Assembly: GCA_015655375.1 (NCBI GenBank)
Contig: JAATFD010000012.1
Coordinates: forward strand, 1 to 64,000
Source: Actinomycetales bacterium
GTDB taxonomy: Bacteria; Actinomycetota; Actinomycetes; Actinomycetales; Actinomycetaceae
DNA: 64,000 nucleotides
Direction of reading: 5' to 3'
Part shown: positions 8,276 to 16,726 of the stretch, one piece after another
How the letters are laid out: each line of letters opens with the position of its first letter
Position numbering within the stretch: position 1 is the first letter of the stretch
The notes under the pieces: generated by a model
What the model was told of the DNA's origin: nothing
Seen by the model: the letters and a program-made list of their open reading frames with translations, nothing else
Databases searched by the model: none
Position numbers and translations under genes: made by a program

Positions 8276-9696
8276 GGATCCGAGCGACCGCCGCACTGAT
8301 CCGCTCCGTCTTCCTGGCACTCGGATTCGTCGTCATCGCCATCTTCTCCGGACGGGTCGACCTGGCGCTCCTGTCGATCCCCTTCCTCGTGCACGTGGCG
8401 TGGGCCTTTCTGCGGGCACCCGCGGCTCGCGAGAGTCAGCGCCCCGTCACCCGTCCGCAGTCCGTGCGCGTGCGCGAGGGCAATTCCGTCCCGCTGACTG
8501 TGAGTGTCCCGACGTCGATCGACGCCATGGACGAGGACGGGGAGGCGCCCGGCGACCACGCTGATGTCCCCTTCTCGGGTTGGACGTCCTCGGTGGCCTT
8601 TCCCCGCACGGTCGAGATGCACACCCGACCCTCCTACGGAGCCCTCACCGACCTCGTCGCGACACCTTCAACAGCGAGTGGAGACGGCGTGGCAGCGGAC
8701 GAGAGACCCTCCCGCGCATCCGGCACTCAGGATGGCGTCACCATCATCGTCGAACCGACCCGGTGGGGTCGATACTCCATCGAACCGGCGACTGTCGCGC
8801 TGAGCGATCCGAGCGGCTCTTGGCGCGCCACAGCACCCTCGACCCTCGTCTCTCTGACCGTCCAGCCGGCGGCGACGATCCTGCAGGCGTCCTCGGGCGT
8901 CGCCCACCCGATCGGCGTCACCGGACTGCACACCTCAGTCGCCCGAGGGGAAGGCAGCGCGTTGGCCGATGTCCGGGAGTTCCGACCCGGTGACCGACTC
9001 ACGCGGATCAATTGGCGCGTCACGTCCCGAACGGGATCGCTCCACGTCAACTCCACGCTGACCGATCGCGACACGGATATCCTCATCGTCGTTGACACGA
9101 CCCTGGATGTCCCGCCCGAGACGACCGGAGACGACCGCGCGACAAGCCTCGACCTCACGGTGCGAGCCGTTGCCGCCATCGCTCAGCAGTACACGGGATT
9201 CGGTGATCGGATTGGCCTGCACGACCTCGACAATCGGATCGGCAACCTGCCTGCCGGAACCGGGCCGCGCCAGATGCGTCTGGTGCTCGACCTCCTCTCG
9301 AGGGCGGACCGCGGGCCGCGTCGGCCCACCCGGATCCGACCCGTCACCCGCGTTCGGCCAGGCACACTCGTCTTCTTCTGCTCGCCCCTGCTCGGTGAGC
9401 AAGCCGTCGGCGAGTTGATCCGCCTCCACCGGCTCGGGGCCGAGGTCATCGCGGTGGACACCCTGCCGGAGTCGGTGGGCTCCCTCGTCAGTTCCGCCAG
9501 CGACGACGCCTCCCCCCTGCCCGAGGCGTGGGCGATGCGACGATTGCAGCGCGAGTTCGCTCTGCGCCGCCTTGAGTCGATCGGCATCCCGGTGACTCCC
9601 TGGCGAGGTCCAGCGAGCCTGGCCGCTGTCCTGCTCGCCCTCGAACACGCCCGAAGCGCGCCGAGGACCCGAGGTGGAAGCGGGAGCCTACGATGA
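8272..9696 (+). CDS. DUF58 domain-containing protein
   Basis: A 474-residue protein. The chosen start, ATG 8272, gives an ATGA overlap with moxR; the frame is open further upstream but only inside moxR. Residues about 8-45 form a hydrophobic hairpin anchoring the protein in the membrane. The DUF58 hallmark EFRPGDRLTRINWRVTSRTG sits near residue 240, followed by a von Willebrand A-like fold (ILIVVDTT, a MIDAS-type start). DUF58 proteins are the usual partners of MoxR ATPases. It has an unusually long acidic/Ser/Thr-rich insert near residues 80-150. Confidence 0.88.
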   Translation: MRIRATAALIRSVFLALGFVVIAIFSGRVDLALLSIPFLVHVAWAFLRAPAARESQRPVTRPQSVRVREGNSVPLTVSVPTSIDAMDEDGEAPGDHADVPFSGWTSSVAFPRTVEMHTRPSYGALTDLVATPSTASGDGVAADERPSRASGTQDGVTIIVEPTRWGRYSIEPATVALSDPSGSWRATAPSTLVSLTVQPAATILQASSGVAHPIGVTGLHTSVARGEGSALADVREFRPGDRLTRINWRVTSRTGSLHVNSTLTDRDTDILIVVDTTLDVPPETTGDDRATSLDLTVRAVAAIAQQYTGFGDRIGLHDLDNRIGNLPAGTGPRQMRLVLDLLSRADRGPRRPTRIRPVTRVRPGTLVFFCSPLLGEQAVGELIRLHRLGAEVIAVDTLPESVGSLVSSASDDASPLPEAWAMRRLQREFALRRLESIGIPVTPWRGPASLAAVLLALEHARSAPRTRGGSGSLR

Positions 9697-10262
9697 CTCT
9701 GACTATCGTTGAGCGATTCAGCGAGACCCTCGCCGACGGATTCGAGCGTCTACGTACCGTCTCCGCAGATCAGGTGGCGCTGCGAGCCGTGGTCGGCGCG
9801 GCGGCGCTCACGGCGTGCGCGTTGAGCGACGTCTGGACCAACACGCTGCTGAGCCCGGCCTTCCTGTGGGTGTCCATGGTCTGCGCCGTCGCCGCGGTTG
9901 TGCTTCCGAGCGGACCAGTTCCGATCCTCGTATTCGGTGCGATCGGGCTGTGGTGGTGGCTGGGCGGCGCCAACGTTGCACTGTGGGAGCCGAGTGTCAT
10001 CGCCGTGCTGCTGGCCGTCGTTCACATCGGGTGCGCGCTCAGCGCGAGCGGTCCGACCCATGCGCCCCTGACCAGAAGCGCCCGGATCGCCGTGTGGCGA
10101 AGGATCGGGGGATTCGCCGGGATCACTGCGGGAGCGGCGGCGCTGGTCTGGGCCGTCAGCGCGATCCCCGACTCACTCGTTCCCCGCGGCCTGGCGTGGA
10201 CCGCGGCCGCGCTCGTCCTCGTCCTGGTCGGTGGGTGGGCCGCGCTGAGCAGAACCCGCTGA
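9693..10262 (+). CDS. Multi-pass membrane protein closing the MoxR/DUF58 operon
   Basis: A 189-residue protein overlapping the DUF58 stop by four bases. About five hydrophobic segments are visible, including AVVGAAALTACAL, LWVSMVCAVAAVVL, ILVFGAIGLWWWLGG, VIAVLLAVVHIGCAL and the paired helices of the last 60 residues. No catalytic motif is seen. Position and coupling make it part of the same membrane assembly; its exact role cannot be read from sequence. Confidence 0.65.
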   Translation: MTLTIVERFSETLADGFERLRTVSADQVALRAVVGAAALTACALSDVWTNTLLSPAFLWVSMVCAVAAVVLPSGPVPILVFGAIGLWWWLGGANVALWEPSVIAVLLAVVHIGCALSASGPTHAPLTRSARIAVWRRIGGFAGITAGAAALVWAVSAIPDSLVPRGLAWTAAALVLVLVGGWAALSRTR

Positions 10263-10313
10263 GCAACACACCCTGGTTCTTCTCTCTGCCGAGGCACGCC
10301 CCCGGCCACACAA

Positions 10314-10350
10314 GTTGCAAACTCCGGGATGAAACCGTTGCAAAGTCCGG
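10314..10350. repeat. Tandem 14-bp direct repeats (GTTGCAAACTCCGG / GTTGCAAAGTCCGG)
   Basis: Two copies, 10314-10327 and 10337-10350, agree at 13 of 14 bases with starts 23 bases apart, about two helical turns. They lie just before the broken DUF4143 gene, so they look like a leftover tandem operator for that gene. Confidence 0.5.
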
Positions 10351-10354
10351 TATC

Positions 10355-11393
10355 ATGCAGCTAAGTCCTACCTCCCTCGAGCGGTTGATCCGCTGCTCAA
10401 TGAGTTCCTCGCCGCGATGGGGGGAGTCGTCATCGAGGGGCCTCGAGCACGCTCACAGTTCAGTCCGACTCGACGCTTCCCCTGAGCTGGTCGAGCTGGC
10501 CGCCCTCAGCCCGTCGGCGTTGCTCGCCGGAAAGGCACCCCGATTGATCGACGAATGGCAACTCGCGCCCACCTTGTGGAACGCGATCCGACATGAAATC
10601 GACGACCGGCAAGAACCGGGGCAATTCATTCTCTCGGGCTCAGCCACACCACACGACGACGTCACCCGCCACTCCGGAGCGGGACGCTTCGGCCGAATCA
10701 GAATGCGGCCGATGTCGCTCGCGGAATCGAAACGGTCCTCTGGTGACATTTCCCTGTCGCACCTGCACGAAGAGAAGATTGTCAGCGGAACAAGCCCCTT
10801 GAGCTATCACGATCTGGCCGCCGAAGCGGTCCGGGGCGGTTGGCCCGCTCTACTGGATTCCACGCCCCGCCAGGCAATCACCTACAACCGCTCCTATTGC
10901 AATGACCTGTACGCCTCAGACATTCCACTCGCGACCGGCTCCCGCCACGATCCAATTCGGATGCGACGCCTTTTTGAGTCACTCTCTCGCACGATCTCCA
11001 GCAGCACCTCACTCGAGAGCCTGGCGCGGGATGTCTCTGCTGACGGAGGGGCAGCCACAGCCGAGACAGTCCGCACGTACCTGGACGCACTCTCGCGCAT
11101 TTTCATTCTCGAGGAACTGCCCGCATGGAGCGTCGCCCTCCGCTCCAAGTCGCGCCTGCGCACGCGGCCCAAACGGTTCCTGACCGACCCATCGCTGGGG
11201 CGCCATCGAAGTCAAGCTCGGCTCGAAATGGATCCCTGACGGCGACGCACACCTGCTCACCCTGCGCGAGGCGCGAGTGGACACTCGCACGGTCGGCGAA
11301 CCCGCGTTCCTCGCTATCGTCACAGGAACCGAGTATGCCTACACGCTGCCGTCCGGTGTCCATGTCATCCCCCTGGGAGTGCTCGGCGCTTGA
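10355..11393 (+). pseudogene. Broken DUF4143-family ATPase
   Basis: Three pieces in different frames line up with one DUF4143 AAA ATPase. Piece 1 (about 10372-10449) reads YLPRAVDPLLNEFLAAMGG, then VVIEGPRA, the lead-in to the P-loop. The P-loop itself is missing: the text jumps to SSVRLDASPELVELA in another frame. Piece 2 continues through LIDEWQLAPTLWNAIRHE, FILSGSATP, GRFGRIRMRPMSL and the DUF4143 core to FLTDPSL (about 11196). A second jump omits roughly the next hundred residues. Piece 3 resumes in a third frame with GAIEVKLGSKWIPDGD and runs to a natural stop at 11391-11393. Two internal deletions, one removing Walker A, make it nonfunctional. Confidence 0.82.
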
Positions 11394-11435
11394 CCCACTA
11401 GCCTGGGGGAGCAGGTCAACTCCCAGGAGGCCCCC

Positions 11436-12566
11436 GTGGCGAAGTCCCAGAAGCGAGTCGGAATCCTCACGGCCGGTGGCGACAGCCCCGGTCTGAATGC
11501 CGCCATCCGCGGTTTCGGCAAGGCCGCGATCGGCCATCACGGCATGGAGCTCATCGGCTTCCGCGACGGCATTCGCGGTCTGGCAGAGAACCGCTTCATC
11601 GACCTCGACTCGCAGGCGCTGTCCGGGATCCTCACCATCGGCGGGACGATCCTGGGGACCTCGCGGGACAAGCCACACAAGATGAGGATCGGCGACGAGG
11701 TCGTCGACATGGTCCCGACCATCCTCGAGAATTGCGAGAAGGACGGACTCGACGGCCTGGTATGCATCGGGGGCGGTGGCACCGCGAAGACTGCGAACCG
11801 TCTGTCGAAGGCGGGGCTCAACATCCTTCACCTGCCCAAGACGATCGACAACGACATCGCCCACACGGACACGAGCTTCGGGTTCTCCACGGCGCTCGGC
11901 ATCGCGACCGAGGCGATCGACCGCCTGCATTCCACCGCCCACAGCCACCATCGGATCATCGTCGTCGAGCTCATGGGCCACAAGGCCGGGTGGCTGACGC
12001 TAGGCGCTGGAATCGCCGGGGGCGCGGACATCATCTTGCTGCCCGAAATCCCCTACTCACTGGAGTCCGTCGCAGACTCGATCCGTCATCGCGCCGCTGC
12101 CGGGCATTCCTTCTCCGTCGTCGCTATCGCCGAGGGCGCCCGCGACCACCACGACTCCCGCGAGCTTGCGGCCGCGGAGGCCTTGGTCAAGTCCGCCACC
12201 GATCCCGAGGCGAAGCAGGCCGCGAAGGCTCACCGGGCGTCCGTCCTCGCCTCCCACCGGGGCAACGCCTTCAAGCTCGCCGAGGCCCTCGAGACCGCGA
12301 CCGGGTTGGAGTCACGCGTGACGATCCTCGGCTACGTCCAACGCGGGGGCACTCCGGATGCGCAGGACCGCCTACTCGGAACGCTGCTGGGAGGCGCGGG
12401 GGCCGACCTCGCCGCGCGCGGCGAATACGGCGTGACCGTGGCCTCGCAGGGGCAGGCGGCCGTGCCCGTTCCGCTGGACGAGGTCGCCGGACACCTCAAG
12501 ACCGTGCCGCTGGACCACCCGTGGCTGCTCGCCGCCCGTCATGTCGGAACCGGGATGGGAGACTGA
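11436..12566 (+). CDS. 6-phosphofructokinase
   Basis: A 376-residue protein starting at GTG 11436, five bases after a perfect AGGAGG. It phosphorylates fructose 6-phosphate to the 1,6-bisphosphate. Motifs are GGDSPGLNA (residues 14-22), GTSRDKP (74-80), IGGGGT (111-116), PKTIDND (134-140) and [12 protein letters not shown]. Aligned to E. coli PfkA, G115 occupies position 104 (Gly favours ATP, Asp favours pyrophosphate). K135 occupies position 124 (Lys is typical of pyrophosphate enzymes and of the actinobacterial group with mixed features). G114 replaces the usual Asp/Glu 103. Phosphoryl donor is therefore uncertain, ATP being somewhat more likely. It stands alone, preceded by a pseudogene. 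Confidence 0.92.
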   Translation: MAKSQKRVGILTAGGDSPGLNAAIRGFGKAAIGHHGMELIGFRDGIRGLAENRFIDLDSQALSGILTIGGTILGTSRDKPHKMRIGDEVVDMVPTILENCEKDGLDGLVCIGGGGTAKTANRLSKAGLNILHLPKTIDNDIAHTDTSFGFSTALGIATEAIDRLHSTAHSHHRIIVVELMGHKAGWLTLGAGIAGGADIILLPEIPYSLESVADSIRHRAAAGHSFSVVAIAEGARDHHDSRELAAAEALVKSATDPEAKQAAKAHRASVLASHRGNAFKLAEALETATGLESRVTILGYVQRGGTPDAQDRLLGTLLGGAGADLAARGEYGVTVASQGQAAVPVPLDEVAGHLKTVPLDHPWLLAARHVGTGMGD

Positions 12567-12570
12567 GAAT

Positions 12571-12828
12571 ATGCCGTCGTCTTCGTCCGACGTCATCATC
12601 CGCGAGAGTCTTCCCGCCATCGGCTTCTACGAGAAGTCCGCGTTCACCATCGAAAGCGCCCGGCGCGCGTCGATTCTGATCGACGGCCGATTCCACGACG
12701 AGTTCTGCCTGGGCAGACTCCTCGCGCCAGCTGCAGCCCCAGCCACTCACTCAGACGGCACGACCGGAACTCGGCATCCTCCCCAGCCACTCGCGAAACA
12801 GCGCGGCCATGACCTCGCGGCGGTCTAG
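12571..12828 (+). pseudogene. C-terminal fragment of a GNAT acetyltransferase
   Basis: An 85-residue frame opening five bases after the phosphofructokinase stop. Residues 11-45 (AIGFYEKSAFTIESARRASI, LIDGRFHDEFCLGRLL) match the final strand-helix segment of GNAT N-acetyltransferases (xxAIxFYEKxGF, then DGxxHDExxxGRLL). The acetyl-CoA binding loop and everything before it are absent. The tail after residue 48 is unrelated and overlaps, antisense, the next hydrolase remnant. It cannot be an active enzyme. Confidence 0.6.
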
Positions 12829-13212
12829 GTGGAGGGTGTGGCCCGCGGGGTGGAGGACGTCGACGCTCGCGCTCGGGTGGTTCTCGAACGCCGACAGAGC
12901 GTCGCGGGAGCCGACGTGAGTGTCTTCGCGCCCGAGGACGGCTGCGATCGGTCCGCTGTACTCGCCGACGTGCGCGTAGGGATCTTCAACGAGGTCGGGG
13001 TGCGCCGACAGCACCGCAACAGTCTCTCAATTGCAGCTGAGCAGGCCCGGCAGGATCGTCCGCCGGAACAGCTCCCAGTTCTCCCAGGTCTCGATCACAG
13101 CTGAGTCCTCATAGAACCGCCGTTCCTCCGGCTTCAACTGTGCGAGATCGAGGCTGCCGACCCGACCACGCACGACCGCCGAACGCGCAGAGGCCGCTGA
13201 CGACCTCAGCAC
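12751..13212 (-). pseudogene. Alpha/beta-hydrolase remnant with in-frame stop
   Basis: On the minus strand one frame gives ERRFYEDSAVIETWENWELF, RRTILPGLLSCN, a TGA, then ETVAVLSAHPDLVEDPYAHVGEYSGPI, VLGRED and AGHTLHLDRREVMAALFREWLGRMP. The second half is the C-terminal part of an alpha/beta-hydrolase, with the catalytic-His motif AGHTLHLD. Both halves share a frame, so a nonsense change splits them. The N-terminal half, with the oxyanion loop and GxSxG nucleophile, is missing altogether. It lies head-to-head with a truncated WYL regulator, which suggests the two were once a regulated pair. Confidence 0.72.
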
Positions 13213-13314
13213 AGCTTCACCGCCACACCCGAAGATTCACCGACTCCGGACCGGACGCGGAGCACCTCTCATTGATGCCCCTGCTCGACCGGACTCTCAA
13301 TCGAACGACCGCTC

Positions 13315-13857
13315 ATGAGCCGACCACAACGCATCCTCGAGGTGCTGTCCGCTCTCCAGGCCCATCACACGACGACGTCCGCCGAGCTCTCCCGCGAGCT
13401 GGGCGTCTCGACGCGGACGATCCTGCGCGACGTCGTCGCCCTCGCCGATGCTGGCATCCCCGTCGCCACCTCCCGCGGGACGTACGGTGGTATCTCGCTC
13501 CTGCCTGGCAGCCAGGTCGATCTCAGCACGCTCACCACCAACGAGGCCGATGTCCTGCGCATCGTCGGCTTCGACCTCGACCGCGCCCGAGAACTGGGCG
13601 AGGAATCCGCGATGCGATCGGCCCTGCGCAAGCTGGCCCCGCGCACGCTTGTTCCCTCCCGGAACGACGACCTCCCGCTCTCCCTGACGGATGTCGTGAC
13701 GATCGATGCTCGTCCGTGGTTCGCGCCCGACGACCACGAGGTCGACGTCACCGATCTCGTCCACGATCTTCGAACCGGGAAGCGTCTGGAAATCAGCTAT
13801 CGACGTTCCGCAGTGCAGTCGGCTCGCGAACGCATCGCGTCCCGACGAACGACCAGT
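13315..13857 (+). pseudogene. Truncated WYL-domain transcriptional regulator
   Basis: The first 65 residues are a classic DeoR/HTH-11 winged helix: SRPQRILEVLSAL, TSAELSRELGVSTRTILRDVVAL, GTYGGISL. The linker continues to LRTGKRLEISYRRS, where the WYL domain should begin, and similarity stops there. The frame stays open for another 600 bases only because it runs antisense through dut, so the native end has been lost. With no ligand-sensing domain it is unlikely to be a working regulator, though a free DNA-binding fragment could still be made. The 3' boundary is approximate. Confidence 0.7.
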
Positions 13858-13869
13858 GAGCGGCCGCAG

Positions 13870-14283
13870 TCACGCGCCCGTGGAGCCGAACCCGCCCCTC
13901 CCGCGATCAGAACCTTCGAGGCTCTCGACGGCGACGAAATCGCACAGATGAACCGGCACGACCAACAGCTGGGCCACTCGATCCCCGGCATTGACCCGAT
14001 ACTGCTCACTGGACTGATTGACGAGCTTCACCCGCAGTTCCCCGCGATACCCGGCGTCAATGACACCCACGCCGTTGGCCAGGCTGACCCCGTGGACGAA
14101 GCCGAGCGAGGATCGGACGATCACCAGCCCGACTGTTCCCTCCGGCAGGGCGACCGTCGTGCCCGTGTGGATTTCCGCCAACTCACCCGGAGCAATCGTC
14201 ACGGAATCGACCGAGGTGAGGTCCGCGCCCGCGTCCTCGGGGTGCTGACGGACGGGCACGCGTCCGGTGACCGGAATCTGCAT
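13870..14283 (-). CDS. dut: dUTP diphosphatase (dUTPase)
   Basis: A 137-residue protein, the normal size for trimeric bacterial dUTPase. It hydrolyses dUTP to dUMP and pyrophosphate, keeping uracil out of DNA and feeding dTMP synthesis. The start codon (14283-14281) has AGAAGGAGT just upstream; the frame is open further but without homology. Motif 1 AGADL, motif 2 RSSLGF, motif 3 NGVGVIDAGYRGEL, motif 4 GDRVAQLLV and the C-terminal P-loop-like RGRGGFGSTG are all present. It is divergent from the phosphoribosyltransferase gene. Confidence 0.95.
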   Translation of the reverse strand: MQIPVTGRVPVRQHPEDAGADLTSVDSVTIAPGELAEIHTGTTVALPEGTVGLVIVRSSLGFVHGVSLANGVGVIDAGYRGELRVKLVNQSSEQYRVNAGDRVAQLLVVPVHLCDFVAVESLEGSDRGRGGFGSTGA

Positions 14284-14449
14284 GGAGTACTCCTTCTGTC
14301 GTTCGACTGGCACACACCTTATCGGCAGCTCCTGGCCCTCCCCCTCGACGGCGTCCTCGTCATACGGTGGCACCGTGGCATCGGACCCCACCGCCGGAGC
14401 ACTAGCATGGATCCACCATCTCCCGATCCCCGACACGGAGGAACGCCCA

Positions 14450-15037
14450 GTGACCATGGCATTCGACGACGGTGCGACCACTCCTGACGGACCGTCTGCC
14501 GACCCCCAGCCAGACCGCGAAGTCCTCACCTGGGAGGGGTTCGGGGAGGCCTCCCGCGAGTTGACCCGCTCCATCGTCGAGTCGGGATGGATCCCGGACC
14601 TGATCATCGCCGTGGCCCGCGGCGGGCTGCTCCCCGCCGGCGCGATCTCCTACGCGATGGGCGTCAAGGCGATCGGCACGATGAACGTCGTCTTCTACAC
14701 CGGAGTCGGTGAGACCCTCGAAAAGCCAGAGTTGCTTCCGCCCCTGATGGACGTCAGCGCGGTGGACGGCAAACGCGTCCTCGTGGTCGATGACGTCGCA
14801 GACTCCGGCAAGACGCTCAAGATGGTGATGAAGCTCCTCGCCGAGCATGGGCTCAGCCTGGACGGCGATGGCGCAGTCCAGGTCGACGCTCGGTGTGCAG
14901 TCATCTATCAGAAGCCCCGTTCCGTTCTGACCCCCAACTACGTCTGGCGCGTCACGGACAAGTGGATCAACTTCCCGTGGTCGACCCTTCCCGTCATCCG
15001 CCCCGGGGGCGACGTGCCCTCGGAAGACGCCAAGTAG
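14450..15037 (+). CDS. Purine-type phosphoribosyltransferase
   Basis: A 195-residue protein. GTG 14450 is preferred because GGAGGA ends eight bases before it; ATG 14456, two codons later, is an alternative. LIIAVARGGLLPAGAISYAMG and the PRPP loop VLVVDDVADSGKT (near residues 105-117) identify a type I phosphoribosyltransferase, closest in look to xanthine/hypoxanthine-guanine enzymes. The C-terminal VWRVTDKWINFPW is the hood/base-binding segment. Likely role is purine base salvage. The next gene begins six bases after the stop, suggesting one transcript. Confidence 0.85.
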   Translation: MTMAFDDGATTPDGPSADPQPDREVLTWEGFGEASRELTRSIVESGWIPDLIIAVARGGLLPAGAISYAMGVKAIGTMNVVFYTGVGETLEKPELLPPLMDVSAVDGKRVLVVDDVADSGKTLKMVMKLLAEHGLSLDGDGAVQVDARCAVIYQKPRSVLTPNYVWRVTDKWINFPWSTLPVIRPGGDVPSEDAK

Positions 15038-15043
15038 CTCCCC

Positions 15044-15724
15044 ATGACCCCGCAGGATTCCATCGAGGACGAGACCACACTCCGCCGGGGCACCTCGGAC
15101 GAGGTTGCCCACCGCATCGCCGACCTCGTCGTCGACCAGGTGGGCGCCGGACGACAGTTGCGCGTCCTCGGAATCACCGGGCCCCCCGGGACCGGAAAGT
15201 CAACGGTCACGACTGCGGTGGCCGACCTGTTGAAAGCACGGGGAATCCCGCTGGCGGGTCTGGCTCCGATGGACGGCTTCCACCTGTCAAATTCGGTGCT
15301 CGAGGGCCTGGGCCGGGCCGATCGCAAAGGCGCACCCGACACCTTCGACGTCTGGGGATACGTCGCGCTACTGACACGCATCCACGGGGCTGACCACACC
15401 GTGCTCGCCCCCGGATATCGGCGGGACCTGCACGAACCCGTTGCCGCGACGACCGCCGTGCGCACCCGGGGAATCGTCCTGACCGAGGGGAACTACCTCG
15501 GCCTGGACGAGGACGGATGGCGAGAGGCGCGTGGGCTCATCGACCTGCTTGTCTTCGTCGACACTCCACGCGAGGAGGTCCTTCGGCGCTTGGTCGCCCG
15601 CCAGGAGGCCTTCGGCCGCGATCACATCGACGCCTCGCACTGGGTGCGCACGGTCGACGCCGCCAACATCGATCTGGTCGCAGCGACACGGGACCGAGCG
15701 GACGTGATCATCGCGGCCCGGTGA
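15044..15724 (+). CDS. P-loop nucleoside/nucleotide kinase family protein
   Basis: A 226-residue protein. Walker A is GITGPPGTGKSTVTTA (about residues 45-60). PMDGFHLSN is the substrate-binding motif shared by uridine kinase/pantothenate kinase-like enzymes, and GNYLGLDEDGW with LVFVDTPREEVLRRLVAR is the lid region. The subfamily is usually annotated only as nucleoside/nucleotide kinase; related proteins have been proposed as sugar (fructose) or pantothenate kinases. Placement after a base-salvage phosphoribosyltransferase favours a nucleoside substrate, by inference. Confidence 0.8.
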   Translation: MTPQDSIEDETTLRRGTSDEVAHRIADLVVDQVGAGRQLRVLGITGPPGTGKSTVTTAVADLLKARGIPLAGLAPMDGFHLSNSVLEGLGRADRKGAPDTFDVWGYVALLTRIHGADHTVLAPGYRRDLHEPVAATTAVRTRGIVLTEGNYLGLDEDGWREARGLIDLLVFVDTPREEVLRRLVARQEAFGRDHIDASHWVRTVDAANIDLVAATRDRADVIIAAR

Positions 15725-15883
15725 GCGCCGATCGACCCTGCCGGAAGATCCGCCTGAGGAAACCATCGGTCACGAAGCATCAGACACCGACCAGCCCCGC
15801 ACGGATACCCCGGCGTGACCTACGGTTGTCCCCGATGCATGGCCGCTGCAGTCGTGCCCGTTCTGAATCAGAAGGAGTCTGAC

Positions 15884-16684
15884 ATGACCCAGCCACCCGT
15901 GACCCACGTGATCGCTGGATCCGAGGCGACCGGCGGGGCCGGCGTCCAAGCCGACCTGCGCACCTTGGAGGAGTACGGCGTCTACGGGACAGCGACGCTG
16001 ACCTGCATCGTGTCCTTCAATCCGGAGGACAACTGGAATCACCGCTTCATGCCGATCGACGCACAGACGATTCGAAACCAGGCCGAGGCCACGCTGGCAG
16101 ATTGGTCTCCGGCCAGCGTCAAAGTCGGCATGCTCGGCACCGTCGAGACCATCCAGACCGTCCGGGATATCCTCAGCGAGGCGAAGCTGCCGAACGTCGT
16201 GTGCGACCCCGTCCTGATCTGCAAGGGCCAGGAGTCCGGTGCCGCCCTGGACATCGACACCGCGCTGCGTGCCGACATCCTGCCGTTGGCCGACCTCATC
16301 ACGCCGAATTACTTCGAGACCTGCACGTTGGCCGACGTGGACTCCATCGACTCACTTGGGGGTCTGGAGGACGCCGCCAAACGCATCTTCGACGCGTGCG
16401 GCACGGCGGTCCTGTCCAAAGGTGGCCTCTCCACGCCCGGGGACGATGCCGTCGATGTCCTGTGGGACGGCTCCGAACTTGTGCGCTATTCGCGCCCGAA
16501 GGTCCCGGGTGCCGCCGTGTCGGGCGCCGGGGACTCCCTGGCCACCGCCGTCGCAGCCGGACTCGCCACCGGACATTCCTTGCATGACGCCGTCGAATCC
16601 GCGAAGCAATTCGTCACCGACGGCATCCACCGGGCGATCGCGGCATCTACTCCCTTCGACGTCGTGTGGCAGTCCACCCGCTGA
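15884..16684 (+). CDS. pdxK: Pyridoxine/pyridoxal kinase of the ThiD-like family
   Basis: A 266-residue protein starting at ATG 15884 with GAAGGAGT at 15871-15878. GSEATGGAGVQADLRTLEEYGVYG is the ThiD/PdxK N-terminal substrate motif, KVGMLGT and VVCDPVLICKG are the middle blocks, and the ribokinase-fold signature AAVSGAGDSLATAVAAGLATG (anion hole and catalytic Asp) lies near residues 208-228. It would make pyridoxal 5'-phosphate by salvage. Many ThiD-like proteins are bifunctional or misnamed; the Gram-positive PdxK clade fits best. A hydroxymethylpyrimidine kinase role cannot be excluded, but no thiamine gene is near. Confidence 0.8.
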   Translation: MTQPPVTHVIAGSEATGGAGVQADLRTLEEYGVYGTATLTCIVSFNPEDNWNHRFMPIDAQTIRNQAEATLADWSPASVKVGMLGTVETIQTVRDILSEAKLPNVVCDPVLICKGQESGAALDIDTALRADILPLADLITPNYFETCTLADVDSIDSLGGLEDAAKRIFDACGTAVLSKGGLSTPGDDAVDVLWDGSELVRYSRPKVPGAAVSGAGDSLATAVAAGLATGHSLHDAVESAKQFVTDGIHRAIAASTPFDVVWQSTR

Positions 16685-16726
16685 GGCGGTCGAGGCGCGG
16701 TTCGCAGCAGCCGAATTCGCCACAGC

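Noticed and set aside
13870-14487. Continuation of the WYL regulator frame as a 390-residue protein
   Set aside because: The extra 200 residues are the antisense of dut, which has a complete set of dUTPase motifs and its own ribosome site.
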